A DNA stretch of 64,000 bases from CAWAND01 sp963807065 (GTDB lineage: Bacteria > Chloroflexota > Anaerolineae > Anaerolineales > E44-bin32). This document shows, one piece after another, positions 29,797 through 38,875 of this stretch. A program made the translations under genes and the position numbers. The notes beneath the pieces were generated by a model, which saw only the letters and a list, made by a program, of their open reading frames with translations, was not told the DNA's origin and made no database searches. Where the stretch lies: assembly GCA_963807065.1 (NCBI GenBank), contig CAWDZQ010000002.1, positions 186,001 to 250,000 of the forward strand. The letters run 5' to 3'. Each line of letters opens with the position of its first letter. The stretch's first letter is position 1.

Positions 29797-30751
29797 GATA
29801 GCAACCCCTCACGATTCCTTCCCTTGAGCGGCCACAACTTCTTCCGGTTTCCGTCACCCACATCCCATCGTGTAGGAAGTAGAAGATACCCAGCGCGCAT
29901 ACGCTGGTCATGATGAACACCAGCACGCCGACCGAGGAGGCCGCTCCGATGTGACCCTGGCTGCTAGCGAATTTCATGTACATCAGAATGTTGTTGGTTT
30001 GAATCGAGCTCAACGGGGAACCTCTGCCATCGGTCAAAAGGAACGGGATGTCAAACATCTGCATGCCGCCCACCAACGATGTCACAAAGACAAATATGAG
30101 GATAGGCTTCAATAACGGCAAGGTGATATGCCTGAACATTTGCCAGTCGCTTCCGCCATCGACCATGGCGGCTTCATATAAGTGAACTGGTATGGACGTC
30201 ATGCCTGCCATGAGAATGATTGCCGTCTGGCCGAACCACATCCACCATTGGATGAATATCACCAAACCGCGCGTGATCCAGACACTCTCCAGAAACCGCA
30301 TGGCTTCAGTCAAGAATCCCAGCTTCACCATGAGCTGGTTAGCTGGGCCATAGTAATCAAACAGTGCGTGAAACAATGCCGCTACGGCCGCAGGCACCAG
30401 CAGATTCGGCAAGAAGAACAACGCACGCCATGTCCCGACGGCCTTGATCTTCAACCGGACACTGGTGAACAGAACCGACAACAGCATGGCGATGCCGATC
30501 TGAGGGATGAAATTCAGCAACCAGATCAACCAGGTGTTCCCCACCGCCCTCACGAAGACGATATCGGCGAACAGCCGTTTGAAGTTTGCCAAGCCGGTAA
30601 ATTTGCTCGTACTCGACATCAAGGTTGTGTTGGTGAAGCTAAGAGCCAGGGTGTTGTAAACCGGGTAAAGGCCAAAGATGAGAAAGCCGATGACGAATGG
30701 CGCAAGAAACATATAACCGTAGTAATTGCTCCAAGACTTCGCTCTATTCAT
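29793..30751 (-). CDS. Carbohydrate ABC permease (CUT1, MalF-like), probable C-terminal frameshift
   Basis: The sequence has six hydrophobic segments, SNYYGYMFLAPFVIGFLIFGLYP near the N-terminus, and the EAA loop HLYEAAMVDGGSDWQMFRHITLPLLKP. It is a MalF/UgpA-type permease. I start it at ATG 30751 (GAGG upstream); two earlier in-frame ATGs (30784, 30775) are possible. As read, the frame continues to 29648 and overlaps the next gene by 149 bases. In another frame the end reads DGNRKKLWPLKGRNREG and stops exactly at an ATGA overlap with the next permease, so one base is probably missing near 29850-29880. This is the only -1-type shift in the window. Confidence 0.8.
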
Positions 30752-30814
30752 CTCGCCCTCGAGTTTCTCCGTCATCGAAAACAAGTCGCCCGATCAGCCA
30801 GTTTGAACGATCGG

Positions 30815-30852
30815 GGTGGGTCAGTGTATTCTTGGGAATACACTGGCCCACC
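30815..30852 (-). terminator. Intercistronic hairpin after the binding-protein gene
   Basis: A 17-bp stem with one G-T pair (30815-30831 with 30836-30852) closes a TTGG loop between the binding-protein stop (30871) and the first permease. No T-tract follows on the transcribed strand. It probably protects or attenuates the message, giving more binding protein than permease. Confidence 0.7.
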
Positions 30853-30870
30853 CTCCCTTTCAGATTGCGG

Positions 30871-32304
30871 CTACTGTACAGGCGGGGCAGGAATGGTCAG
30901 ATCGGGAAATTCGTTCCGAACTGCGTCCAGCCACGTAGACCACATCTCTGCTTCGGTCGTCGTTCCGCTAAGATACGCGGCCAGCGGGTCGTTTAGGGCA
31001 CGCTGAATGGCGTCGTCAGAGCCGGTCAGCAACGCGCCATTTACACTCGGTGCGGCCTGGGCGAAGGCTCCATATGAGTTCTCCCCACCGAGGAAGTCGG
31101 ACAGTGTGGAATTGTCGAAGCTGCTCGTAATCTTGTCGACTACCACCTGGCTGGAGACGAAATCTCCAGCCGCCTGAGCCTGGTCGTCGGGCGTGGTCGG
31201 ATCGATGGCCTTCAGGTATTCATTGGTGTAAACGCCCGTTGCCCAATTGGTCAGGTTCTGTTCGTCGAGGGCGACGAACCTGACGAATTCCGTCGCCAGT
31301 TCACTATTCGGGCTACCCTTCAGGACGCCGACCCATGTGCCACCCCACTGGTAGGAGAGCGGACCGTTGACCATGGCCCAGTCACCGCCGGTGCCCGCCC
31401 CGCCAGACGCCGGGACGGAGTTGGGGCTCAAGACATACGGAAGGCCCCAGGTCGGGAGGAAGTAGCTGAAGACCTTCTTGGGGGTGCCATTGGCATCCAC
31501 CAGCGTGTCATTCATACCGGAAAACCAGCCTTCAGTCCACTGCGTCGCTCCAGATTCGTAGCCCATGTCGCGCATCAGTTTGGCGAAATGGACGTACTCC
31601 ACGATCTTAGGATCAATCACCAGTGTATCGTCGACTACCCAGGGCTGAGCGCGATTGGAGAGGAAGGGTGTAAACAACTCGGCACCAGTTCCAACCATGA
31701 AGTAATCGCCAGTGCCGCAGGCCTTAATCTTGGCGGCGGTGTCAAGGAACTTGGTCATGTCAGCGACCATGGCCTGCACCGCAACCGGATCATCGGTGCC
31801 GAGGCATTCTTTCGCGATGCTCCGGCGATAGAAGAAGGCTCCCGGAGTGGCCTGGTAAGAATAGGCCCTTGTCTCGCCGTTGAAGGTACCGACCTGGACC
31901 ACGTTTTGGTAGGTCTTGAGGGTTTTGGTCAGAGGCAGAAGCGAATTCAAGTTGGCCAACAGGTCGGACTCAACCCACTCTTTCACGAAAGCGGCTTCAA
32001 GCGCAACCACATCCGGAGAATTGGCGGTTCCAGCGGCCGCTTTCACTTTGGTTTGATATTCACCGTTGGTCATAGGGATCAAGGTGTAGTTGACGGTCAC
32101 CCCAGGGTGGACACCTTCAAAAGCAATCGCCATCGTCCTCAGTTCGGCGGTGAACGACCACACGTTCAGGGTGCCAGTTAGTTCGGCAGGAGTGGGTGTA
32201 TCCGCAGCCGCCGGTGCTTGGGTTGCTGGGGCACCACCGCAGGCGACCAAGAGCATACCTGTGACCATCATGAAGCTAAGGGCGGATACTGCAGACTTGC
32301 GCAT
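30871..32304 (-). CDS. Carbohydrate ABC transporter binding lipoprotein (CUT1, SBP family 1)
   Basis: The 477-residue protein is an extracellular solute-binding protein of the MalE/family 1 type. It has a signal peptide with lipobox LLVACGG and an Ala/Pro/Thr linker, then TGTLNVWSFTAELRTMAIAFEGVHPGVTV, the typical start of sugar-binding proteins. The ATG at 32304 follows AAGGAGA by seven bases. It is the first transport gene after the lacI-type regulator and precedes two permeases and cellobiose phosphorylase, so cello-oligosaccharides or xylo-oligosaccharides are the likely ligands. It has no frameshift. Confidence 0.93.
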   Translation of the reverse strand: MRKSAVSALSFMMVTGMLLVACGGAPATQAPAAADTPTPAELTGTLNVWSFTAELRTMAIAFEGVHPGVTVNYTLIPMTNGEYQTKVKAAAGTANSPDVVALEAAFVKEWVESDLLANLNSLLPLTKTLKTYQNVVQVGTFNGETRAYSYQATPGAFFYRRSIAKECLGTDDPVAVQAMVADMTKFLDTAAKIKACGTGDYFMVGTGAELFTPFLSNRAQPWVVDDTLVIDPKIVEYVHFAKLMRDMGYESGATQWTEGWFSGMNDTLVDANGTPKKVFSYFLPTWGLPYVLSPNSVPASGGAGTGGDWAMVNGPLSYQWGGTWVGVLKGSPNSELATEFVRFVALDEQNLTNWATGVYTNEYLKAIDPTTPDDQAQAAGDFVSSQVVVDKITSSFDNSTLSDFLGGENSYGAFAQAAPSVNGALLTGSDDAIQRALNDPLAAYLSGTTTEAEMWSTWLDAVRNEFPDLTIPAPPVQ

Positions 32305-32485
32305 GTGTCTTCTCCTTCGTATGCTTTAGGCGGAGAGAAATCTCCGTTCGACTGTGCAGGTCTTCCTTCGTCCGCTCATGGCAGAAGTGAAGACCTGTGC
32401 ATTTCTTAGCAGGGCCTCAGAATCACCTCCCTTTCTTTAGGTGCTCTTTGCATTGCACAAAAGTTTCGAGCCAGCAACGCCCGAG
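32305..32485 (-). promoter_or_regulatory. Probable promoter region of the binding-protein gene
   Basis: This 180-base gap between the regulator stop and the binding-protein start holds a small hairpin (CGGAGA-GAAA-TCTCCG near 32332) and the imperfect palindrome TTTGTGCAATGCAAAG near 32446-32461, which could be a second operator. No -35/-10 pair stands out enough to assign. Confidence 0.35.
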
Positions 32486-33505
32486 CTAAGTTGTTCTTGT
32501 CAAGGCACGACAGGAACTTCTTCTCACCAAGCTAGTGGGCATCTTATAGACTTGTTCATCCAGGGTTTCATGATCGACGAGCTCGATGAGCATCTGCACT
32601 GCAACGTAGCCCATCTCCTCCAGGGATTGATCGACAGTGGTCAGGCCCAAGTACTTGGCTTCGGCAATGTTGTCAAAACCCACCACCGACAAGTCCTCGG
32701 GGATGCGCACGCGCAACTCTTCTGCCGCCTGAAAAACCCCGATCGCGGATTGATCATTCGCCGCAAAAATCGCCGTAGGTGGAGTCTCCAAGCCAAGCAA
32801 ATCGAGCGTACACTTGTATCCTTTCTCAGCCGAAAAGTCCCCTAGCGCCACATACTCCTCGGGCACCCCAATCCCCGCTCTGGCAAGTGTGTCCCGATAG
32901 CCCTCCAGGCGACGCTCACCACTTCCAATTTCAGGTCGGCCGGTAATGAACGCAATTCGTCGATGGCCCAGCCCAATCAGGTACTCCATCGCATCAACGG
33001 CGCCCTGGTAGTTTGTGGCCTGAACGTAAGGGTAATTTGGGTCATCGCCATGAGGATCCACGGAGACGATCGGGGCGTCCGAAACAAAGTTGGCCGCCGC
33101 GGACGCCACAATAATCACACCGTCAGTCATCGAGTTGCTAAGAATGGAAACATAGTGCTGTTCATGGGATGCGGCGCCGATTTTTCTGATATCCCCGGTT
33201 GTGTACACCAAAAGATCGAACGTCAATTCCACGATCGCACGGTTGATACCCTTCATAATCTCAATCGAATATGGGAAGCCGATGTCTGGAACGACAAGGC
33301 CGATAAGATTCTTTTTTCGACTGCGCATACTCCGCGCAGCCAAGCTCGAGGCATAGCCGAGCTTGTCGATGACCTTTTGGACCCGCACCGAGGTCTCGGC
33401 GGAGACATCATCTTTGTTGTTTAGAACACGGGAAACGGTCGAGACTGAAACGCCGGCTCTCTCAGCGACATCGAAGATGGTGATCGAACGCTTCTTGGTG
33501 TTCAA
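32486..33505 (-). CDS. LacI-family transcriptional regulator
   Basis: The regulator has the LacI N-terminal helix-turn-helix and hinge (ITIFDVAERAGVSVSTVSRVLNNKDDVS, then AARSMRSRKKNLIGLVVPD). A periplasmic-binding-like sensor domain follows (ATNYQGAVDAMEYLIGLGHRRIAFI; TAIFAANDQSAIGVFQAAEELRVRIPEDLSVVGFDN). I prefer the TTG at 33505 (339 residues) because it places the HTH at the usual distance from the N-terminus and leaves an operator-like sequence (33524-33537) outside the coding region; the ATG at 33562 has no ribosome site. It probably controls the downstream glycan-use operon and itself, responding to an imported sugar. Confidence 0.9.
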   Translation of the reverse strand: MNTKKRSITIFDVAERAGVSVSTVSRVLNNKDDVSAETSVRVQKVIDKLGYASSLAARSMRSRKKNLIGLVVPDIGFPYSIEIMKGINRAIVELTFDLLVYTTGDIRKIGAASHEQHYVSILSNSMTDGVIIVASAAANFVSDAPIVSVDPHGDDPNYPYVQATNYQGAVDAMEYLIGLGHRRIAFITGRPEIGSGERRLEGYRDTLARAGIGVPEEYVALGDFSAEKGYKCTLDLLGLETPPTAIFAANDQSAIGVFQAAEELRVRIPEDLSVVGFDNIAEAKYLGLTTVDQSLEEMGYVAVQMLIELVDHETLDEQVYKMPTSLVRRSSCRALTRTT

Positions 33506-33523
33506 TGCTGGCAGCCCCGATAA

Positions 33524-33544
33524 TGTTACCGGGAACGTTACCGG
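33524..33544. promoter_or_regulatory. LacI-type operator candidate upstream of the regulator gene
   Basis: TGTTACC-GGGAACG is an imperfect palindrome centred on CG-rich bases like LacI/GalR operators, and GTTACCGG is repeated 12 bases apart (33525-33532 and 33537-33544). It lies 20-40 bases before the TTG start of the regulator, suggesting autoregulation. Confidence 0.45.
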
Positions 33545-33562
33545 ATTGATCCATTCTTGCAT

Positions 33563-34554
33563 ATTCTGTGGGCAGAGTCAAGTAGGTTGTTTCCCCCGGG
33601 TTGTGGTGTCACGCGCCGAAAGCCGGGGCCGAGAAAGGCCGACCATCGATGACGTCGCTCAAGATCGCCGACACGGGCCGCCACCGCTCCACCCTTCGTT
33701 CGACCCAGAAATCACAGCACCTAAATGCGCGGCCGTGGATGAGCGGTATCTCGCCTTGAAGTCGCGCTCGACCTTGTTGCATGCGAGCCGCCTGGAAGTC
33801 ACTGGTTGTGACTGTTCGGACCCGAAGCACGCTGGGGAGGCAGTTGGACAAGAGAACGCCCACCAGCCAAGCTGGCTGACCCATACGCCGCCGAGGCTGG
33901 GTAGCGGTGGGCGGCGCCGATATGGCGCACTGAGAAGGCGAGGTTGGCCGAAGTCATCGCCCTGATCAGAGCCGCGTTGCGTTACCTGCCCGACTTCACC
34001 TACCGACAGCTTCAAACGCTCCAGGTTCCATCGCCCCCTTCGTGCGTTTCGCCGACCCCGACTTGACCATATTCGTTGATGTCGTCGGCCAGCCCGTCGG
34101 TTTGGTTTCCCAGCATCCCCAATCTGGAAAGAAGACCTGATCGGGGTTGATGGCTTGCGCCATGTTGCGGACTGCGCCCGCCTGTGGTGGGCAATCCGCC
34201 GGCGCCCGGGCTGCCTGGCGAGCAAGAGGCTGCTCGTGTTGCCCTAGTTCTGGGACACCGGGGTGGCGCGGCTACTATCTGACAAAGTGGCCCGCTGGGC
34301 CAGGGGGAAAGGCTGCCTTTGGGCGCAACTGACTGAGGCCTCGACTGACAACCCCCATACACCCGGCCTTGCGGATCGCCTGTGCACGAAGCTTCACAAG
34401 CGCCATTGAGTCTATCCCAAGCCGCTCACGCCCCCTCGCTTCAGCCAACCCCAGCGGTCGAGGGGGGCCTCCGTGCTCGTTTGTGACGCGCTTCACAAAT
34501 CGGCCGGCATGGCCCACTGGTCCCCCCTTGCGGTTGTCCCCTATCAATGGGTGG
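33563..34554. other. About 1 kb without a recognisable gene
   Basis: Open frames exist on both strands (for example 33609-33884 and 34012-34362 on the minus strand) but none has a ribosome site, a family match I know, or a continuous protein-like composition. Short stretches such as NQTDGLADDINEYGQVGVGE (minus, about 34020-34090) look protein-like, so the region may hold a decayed gene. It ends with a Rex/CRP-like palindrome at 34481-34498. Confidence 0.4.
34481..34498. promoter_or_regulatory. Rex/CRP-like palindrome downstream of the MFS gene
   Basis: TTGTGA-CGCGCT-TCACAA, extended by one base on each side (T...A), is the same element as at 10111, 13706 and 60427. It lies about 57 bases past the stop of the MFS transporter gene. 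A weaker variant, TGTG...TTCACAAG, lies at 34381-34400. Confidence 0.5.
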
Positions 34555-35973
34555 TCAGGCTTGATCCAACCTGAGCGGCCTGTCGTTTCCCCGGCTGAAG
34601 GAAACTCCAGCCGCCAGCACTGCCACCCCGCTGGCGAAGACCATGCTGACGTCAAAAGCGTGCACCAGGATCGCCCGGTCGGCGCCGCCGCTCGGGCCTA
34701 ACAGGGTATTGAAGATGGCGCCGGTCAGCCCGATCCCCAGCGCCATGCCGACGTTGCGCGCCAGCGCCAGCACGCCGGCGGCAATCCCTTGTTTGGTTGG
34801 GGGCGCGGCACCCATCAGCGCGCTGTTGTTGGGGGCGACGAACAGCCCCGTGCCTAGGCCACAAATTGCCAGGCCGGCCACGGTCAGCCCGAGCGGCGAG
34901 GTTTGCCGCATGAGGGATAGGACACACAATCCCGCGGCCAGGAGCGACATGCCCAGCGTGGTCGGGATGCGTGACCCGACGCGATCAGAGAGGCTGCCGC
35001 TGAGGGGCGCCGTTACGGCCATCACCAGGGGTTGAGCCGCGAGAATCAGCCCCGCCTGGGCCGCCGAAAGCCCCCGCGCCAGAATGAGGAAGAACGGCAG
35101 GAGGAAAGTGACGCTGTAAAGGCAGATGTAGTTGAGGATCGGGGTGACCGTTGAAACGGCAAAAACGCGGTGCTTGAATAGTCCGAGGTCCAACATCGGC
35201 GCCTGGACGCGCCTCTCGAGCCCGATGAAAAGTCCAATGAGAGCCAGGGCCCCTGCCAGGGTCCCCAAGATGACCGGCGACAGCCACCCCAGATTATGAC
35301 CCTGGTCAAGCGCAAAGAGCAGTCCCGTCAACCCCACGGCAAAAGTCGCCGCCCCCGCCCAGTCAAACCGCTCGTGCTCGCCGGCTGGCCGGTCAACCGG
35401 TATCACCGCCAGGCTGAGCGACATGGCCAGGAGGCCGATCGGAACATTGATAAAGAAGACACTGTGCCAGCCAAAGGTGTCGGCCAACCACCCGCCGAAA
35501 GACGGACCCGTCGTCAGGCCCAGATAGGTCATCGTGCCCTGGACGCCAAGCGCCTGGCCGCGCTGCCGGGCGGGGAAGTTCTTGGTGAGGATGGCCGGGG
35601 AGATGGCGAAGAGCATCGCTGCGCCGATAGCCTGCAGCCCGCGGGCGGAGATTAGAAGGGCCGGCGAAGGGGCAAGGCCGCACAGGGCCGAACCGATGAT
35701 GAAGACCCCGAAGCCGGCGAGGTAGATGATCTTGTTGCCGCGCATATCCCCCAGGCGGCCGACGGTCAACAGGAGCGCGCTCACCACAAGAAGGTACGTG
35801 GTCACTACCCACTCCACCGTGGCCACATCCGTCTTGAAGGTGGTGGTCACCACGGGCAGGATCGTGTTCACCACGCTCCCGTCCAGCGCTGACATGTAGG
35901 TACCGATGCCGATGGCCACCAGCACCAGCCACTTGCGTTCGATGGAGAATCTGCCTCTCGCGTCAATGCCCAT
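34555..35973 (-). CDS. MFS multidrug exporter (DHA2/EmrB-QacA type)
   Basis: The 472-residue protein has about 14 hydrophobic segments and DHA2 motifs: the start WLVLVAIGIGTYMSALDGSVVNTILPVV (motif D1), WVVTTYLLVVSALLLTVGRLGDMRGNK (motif A) and GPSFGGWLADTFGWHSVFFINVPIG (motif C). It exports lipophilic drugs or metabolites using the proton gradient. I start it at ATG 35973 (AAGGAT eight bases upstream), because the 33 residues before it are not family-like. It lies downstream of the arsenic genes on the same strand with a 240-base gap, so it may be separate from them. Confidence 0.9.
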   Translation of the reverse strand: MGIDARGRFSIERKWLVLVAIGIGTYMSALDGSVVNTILPVVTTTFKTDVATVEWVVTTYLLVVSALLLTVGRLGDMRGNKIIYLAGFGVFIIGSALCGLAPSPALLISARGLQAIGAAMLFAISPAILTKNFPARQRGQALGVQGTMTYLGLTTGPSFGGWLADTFGWHSVFFINVPIGLLAMSLSLAVIPVDRPAGEHERFDWAGAATFAVGLTGLLFALDQGHNLGWLSPVILGTLAGALALIGLFIGLERRVQAPMLDLGLFKHRVFAVSTVTPILNYICLYSVTFLLPFFLILARGLSAAQAGLILAAQPLVMAVTAPLSGSLSDRVGSRIPTTLGMSLLAAGLCVLSLMRQTSPLGLTVAGLAICGLGTGLFVAPNNSALMGAAPPTKQGIAAGVLALARNVGMALGIGLTGAIFNTLLGPSGGADRAILVHAFDVSMVFASGVAVLAAGVSFSRGNDRPLRLDQA

Positions 35974-36217
35974 GAATGGGATCCTTGGCCTCCGACCATA
36001 GACTGCCCATTGGGTAGGGAACACAAAGGCGGCCCCCGAGGCTGTCAGGCGGCCGCGAACCACGTAGGGCAACTTCGTGGGGGAAATCGAGGCTTGCGCC
36101 TGGGGTCACCCTCTTGGTTGTCGCCAACTCATTGGCCGCAGAGGAGTGTCCGCTCGGTTGGCGTCCATCAGCTGCGGCGGGTCGCCGGTCCGAATCCAAA
36201 CCTTCCAATCAGGCAGC

Positions 36218-36841
36218 TCAGGCTCTCTGATTCGGCATCAAGAACCTGTCGGGGAACACGTACGGCGTTTGGCTGTCCTTGAGCCAGTCAATGAGCTTGA
36301 GAATGCCGATGTAGTTGAGCGCAACGCCCAGGACAAGTCCCAAGACCCAATCGGTGGGCGTCACCAAGCTGCCTGCCACCAGCACATACCCATAAGACAT
36401 GGCGATTGGAGCAAACAGAAGCAGGGCGGTGAGCATGCCAGGGTTGTAGCGCGTTCTGCCTTTGAGGTTGAAGAGGAAAGTGTGCGCGATGACGTTCCCG
36501 ACGGAGACCAACATGGCGGCGATGCCAAGCCAGGAGAATCTTCCGCCCAGCACGGCTGCCAGCAGGTAGGTCATCCAGCCCACAAGAATGTTGATGATCA
36601 TGGCCGTGTTGGTGTTCAGTGGAAAGCGATCAGGCTGACGGCTGTTGAACATCACGGCGTTCATCATGCCGGGGAAGTAGCCCGGAAAACGATACTCCTC
36701 GAACTGGTGCAGGAACAGGGCAATCAGATTGGCCCACAGCAAGAGTGAGAGCATCTCCAAGCGGCTGGAAAGAACGTAGCCAGCGCTCAGGACAGCGAAT
36801 CCGATGCCGACGTCGAACCAATGCAATCGCAGAAAGTTCAT
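36218..36841 (-). CDS. HXXEE-domain membrane protein
   Basis: The 207-residue protein has about six hydrophobic segments and the family motif HQFEEYRFPG (H-x-x-E-E) near residue 45. HXXEE proteins are integral membrane proteins with no established biochemical role. The ATG at 36841 has GGGAGG six bases upstream. It follows acr3 by about 70 bases on the same strand, so it probably is the last gene of the arsenic operon, though a direct role in resistance is only an inference from position. Confidence 0.78.
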   Translation of the reverse strand: MNFLRLHWFDVGIGFAVLSAGYVLSSRLEMLSLLLWANLIALFLHQFEEYRFPGYFPGMMNAVMFNSRQPDRFPLNTNTAMIINILVGWMTYLLAAVLGGRFSWLGIAAMLVSVGNVIAHTFLFNLKGRTRYNPGMLTALLLFAPIAMSYGYVLVAGSLVTPTDWVLGLVLGVALNYIGILKLIDWLKDSQTPYVFPDRFLMPNQRA

Positions 36842-36912
36842 TCGGGCCTCCCGCCGGCCTCGATCGCTCTCAAGGGTCTCCAAAGCACGCTGCCAAGGCT
36901 GGACCCCCGACC

Positions 36913-38034
36913 CTAATCCGCGGCGGGCTGACCTTCCCTCTGCGCGGTCTCACGGAAATACCGCCTATGCAGCCCGAAAGCAACATTCACCAGACCGATC
37001 ATCACCGGGACTTCGATCAGCGGACCGATGACAGCGGCGAAAGCCGCACCGGAGTCGATGCCGAACACGGCCACGGAGACGGCGATAGCCAGCTCGAAGT
37101 TGTTGCTGGCGGCGGTGAAGGCCAGCGTGGTGGTCTTCGAATAGTCGGAGCCGATCCGCCGCCCCATCCAAAACGAGACCATGAACATCACGATGAAATA
37201 GATCACGAGCGGGAGCGCGATCCGCACCACGTCCAGCGGGATGGTGAGAATGAGATTCCCCTTGAGGCTGAACATGACCACGATAGTGAACAACAATGCG
37301 ACCAGGGTCAGCGGGCTGATGCGCGGCACGAACCGTCCCTCATACCAACTTCTTCCCCTAAACCTGATCAGGACCCACCGAGTCAAGAACCCGGCCGCAA
37401 ATGGGATGCCCAAGTAGATAAACACGCTGCGGGCGATCTCGCCGATGGTGACGTGGACCGTGCTCCCGGGCAAACCCATCCAGGTCGGCAATACGGTGAT
37501 GAATACATAAGCGTACAGGCTGTAGAAGAAGACCTGAAACAGGCTGTTGAACGCCACCAGGCCTGCGGCGTATTCCGTGTCCCCGCCGGCCAGCTCATTC
37601 CAGACGATGACCATGGCGATGCATCGCGCCAGCCCGATCATGATCAAGCCGGCCATATACTCGGGATAACCTCTCAGGAATACAACCGCCAGGACGAACA
37701 TCAGGATGGGCCCGATGATCCAGTTCTGAATGAGGGAGAATCCCAGAATTCTACGATTTCGGAACACATCCCCTAGTTCTTCATAGTGCACCTTGGCCAG
37801 CGGCGGATACATCATCAGGATCAATCCTAGGGCAATCGGGATGTTGGTCGTGCCCACGGAAACCGCCTGATTGAACGCTTCCACGGTACGCGGGAGGGCA
37901 TACCCCAGGCCCACGCCCAGCGCCATCGCCATGAAGATCCAAAGGGTGAGAAAGCGGTCCAAGAAGGACAGCCGCTTGGCTGGCTGCGACGAATTACCCT
38001 GGACGGCAGCGCTCTCAGTCAAGGTCTGCCTCAA
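36913..38034 (-). CDS. acr3: Arsenite efflux permease ACR3
   Basis: The 373-residue protein has ten hydrophobic segments and the ACR3 landmarks: LTLWIFMAMALGVGLG at the start, GLARCIAMVIVWNELAGGD with the essential Cys of transmembrane segment 4, and TLAFTAASNNFELAIAVSVAVFG near the C-terminus. It exports As(III) (and possibly Sb(III)) out of the cell. Its start overlaps the arsC stop by 20 bases, and arsR lies just upstream, giving arsR-arsC-acr3. Confidence 0.95.
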   Translation of the reverse strand: MRQTLTESAAVQGNSSQPAKRLSFLDRFLTLWIFMAMALGVGLGYALPRTVEAFNQAVSVGTTNIPIALGLILMMYPPLAKVHYEELGDVFRNRRILGFSLIQNWIIGPILMFVLAVVFLRGYPEYMAGLIMIGLARCIAMVIVWNELAGGDTEYAAGLVAFNSLFQVFFYSLYAYVFITVLPTWMGLPGSTVHVTIGEIARSVFIYLGIPFAAGFLTRWVLIRFRGRSWYEGRFVPRISPLTLVALLFTIVVMFSLKGNLILTIPLDVVRIALPLVIYFIVMFMVSFWMGRRIGSDYSKTTTLAFTAASNNFELAIAVSVAVFGIDSGAAFAAVIGPLIEVPVMIGLVNVAFGLHRRYFRETAQREGQPAAD

Positions 38035-38467
38035 AGCCAGGGGAAGCTACCGGGTCGGTTTGAGCAAGAATCCCTGGGATGTCACGAACGATGGCGTCCC
38101 GGACGTCGCGAAAGACATTCATCATCTCTTCCTCCAAGCCAACAGCTTTGGCGGGGTCCGGAAAGCCATGGTGGACGCGCCTACCGCGTCCCAGCCACAC
38201 GGGACATTCCTCCGCCGCTGAGTCGCACACTGTCACGACCAGATCGAACTCAAAGTCTTGGAACTCAACCGCCGACTTGGAGCGTCCCTGATGGTGAATA
38301 CCGATCTCCTCAAGCGCTCTGATAGCTCTGGGATGAACAGAGCCCGCCGGGTGCGTTCCGGCGCTGTACGCTACCCACTGCCCGCCGAATCGAGCGTTGA
38401 CGATCGCCTCCGCCATCTGCGATCGGCAAGAATTGCCCGTGCACAGGAAGAGGACTTTGCGCTTCAC
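38015..38467 (-). CDS. arsC: Arsenate reductase, low-molecular-weight phosphatase type
   Basis: The 150-residue protein starts at GTG 38467, which overlaps the arsR stop as GTGA; the longer frame is a read-in from arsR. It has the phosphatase-like loop VLFLCTGNSCRSQMAEA with the catalytic Cys, VVTVCDSAAEECPVW with the two resolving Cys pair positions and the DPA motif in FPDPAKA. This is the thioredoxin-coupled ArsC family that reduces As(V) to As(III) for export by ACR3. Confidence 0.94.
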   Translation of the reverse strand: MKRKVLFLCTGNSCRSQMAEAIVNARFGGQWVAYSAGTHPAGSVHPRAIRALEEIGIHHQGRSKSAVEFQDFEFDLVVTVCDSAAEECPVWLGRGRRVHHGFPDPAKAVGLEEEMMNVFRDVRDAIVRDIPGILAQTDPVASPGFEADLD

Positions 38468-38847
38468 CCGGGCCGTCCATCGTCCCGCATGGCCAAGCCG
38501 CCCGATTCTGCGAGAGCGACTTGCGGTCCGCACGTCAATCGACGGGGTTGGACCCGCTCAATATCAAAGAAGGCGCCCAAAGCGCCATTGAGCGCTTTCA
38601 ACGTCGCCTTGTTGACCGAGTAATACACCCATCGGGCGTCAAGGGCATCGCGCTCGCTCTCTATCAGGCCGGAGTCTCGCAGGACGCCAAGATGATGAGA
38701 GATGAGGTTGGCCGGTAGTCCGAGCTCGTCTCCCAGCTGACAGTTGCATTGGTAGCCACGAATGATCCGATCGAGAAGCGCCAGGCGGTTCGGTTCAGCC
38801 AACACCTTGAGGACTTGGACCATATTCTCTTGCCGTGAAGCATTCAT
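38464..38847 (-). CDS. arsR: ArsR/SmtB-family arsenic-sensing repressor
   Basis: The 127-residue winged-helix regulator has LKVLAEPNRLALLDRIIRG, then QCNCQLGDELGLPANLISHHLGVLRDSGLI. The C-x-C pair at the recognition helix is the As(III)-binding site of classical ArsR, and the wing follows (DARWVYYSVN). It represses the operon until arsenite binds. A palindrome TTCAA-N6-TTGAA lies 29 bases upstream of the ATG. Its stop overlaps the arsC GTG. Confidence 0.94.
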   Translation of the reverse strand: MNASRQENMVQVLKVLAEPNRLALLDRIIRGYQCNCQLGDELGLPANLISHHLGVLRDSGLIESERDALDARWVYYSVNKATLKALNGALGAFFDIERVQPRRLTCGPQVALAESGGLAMRDDGRPG

Positions 38848-38875
38848 CGCCGCAACCCCATCCCACGCACATTAG

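Noticed and set aside
34369..34701. Small + strand frame across the end of the MFS gene
   Set aside because: It is mostly antisense to the transporter and has no ribosome site or recognisable protein sequence.
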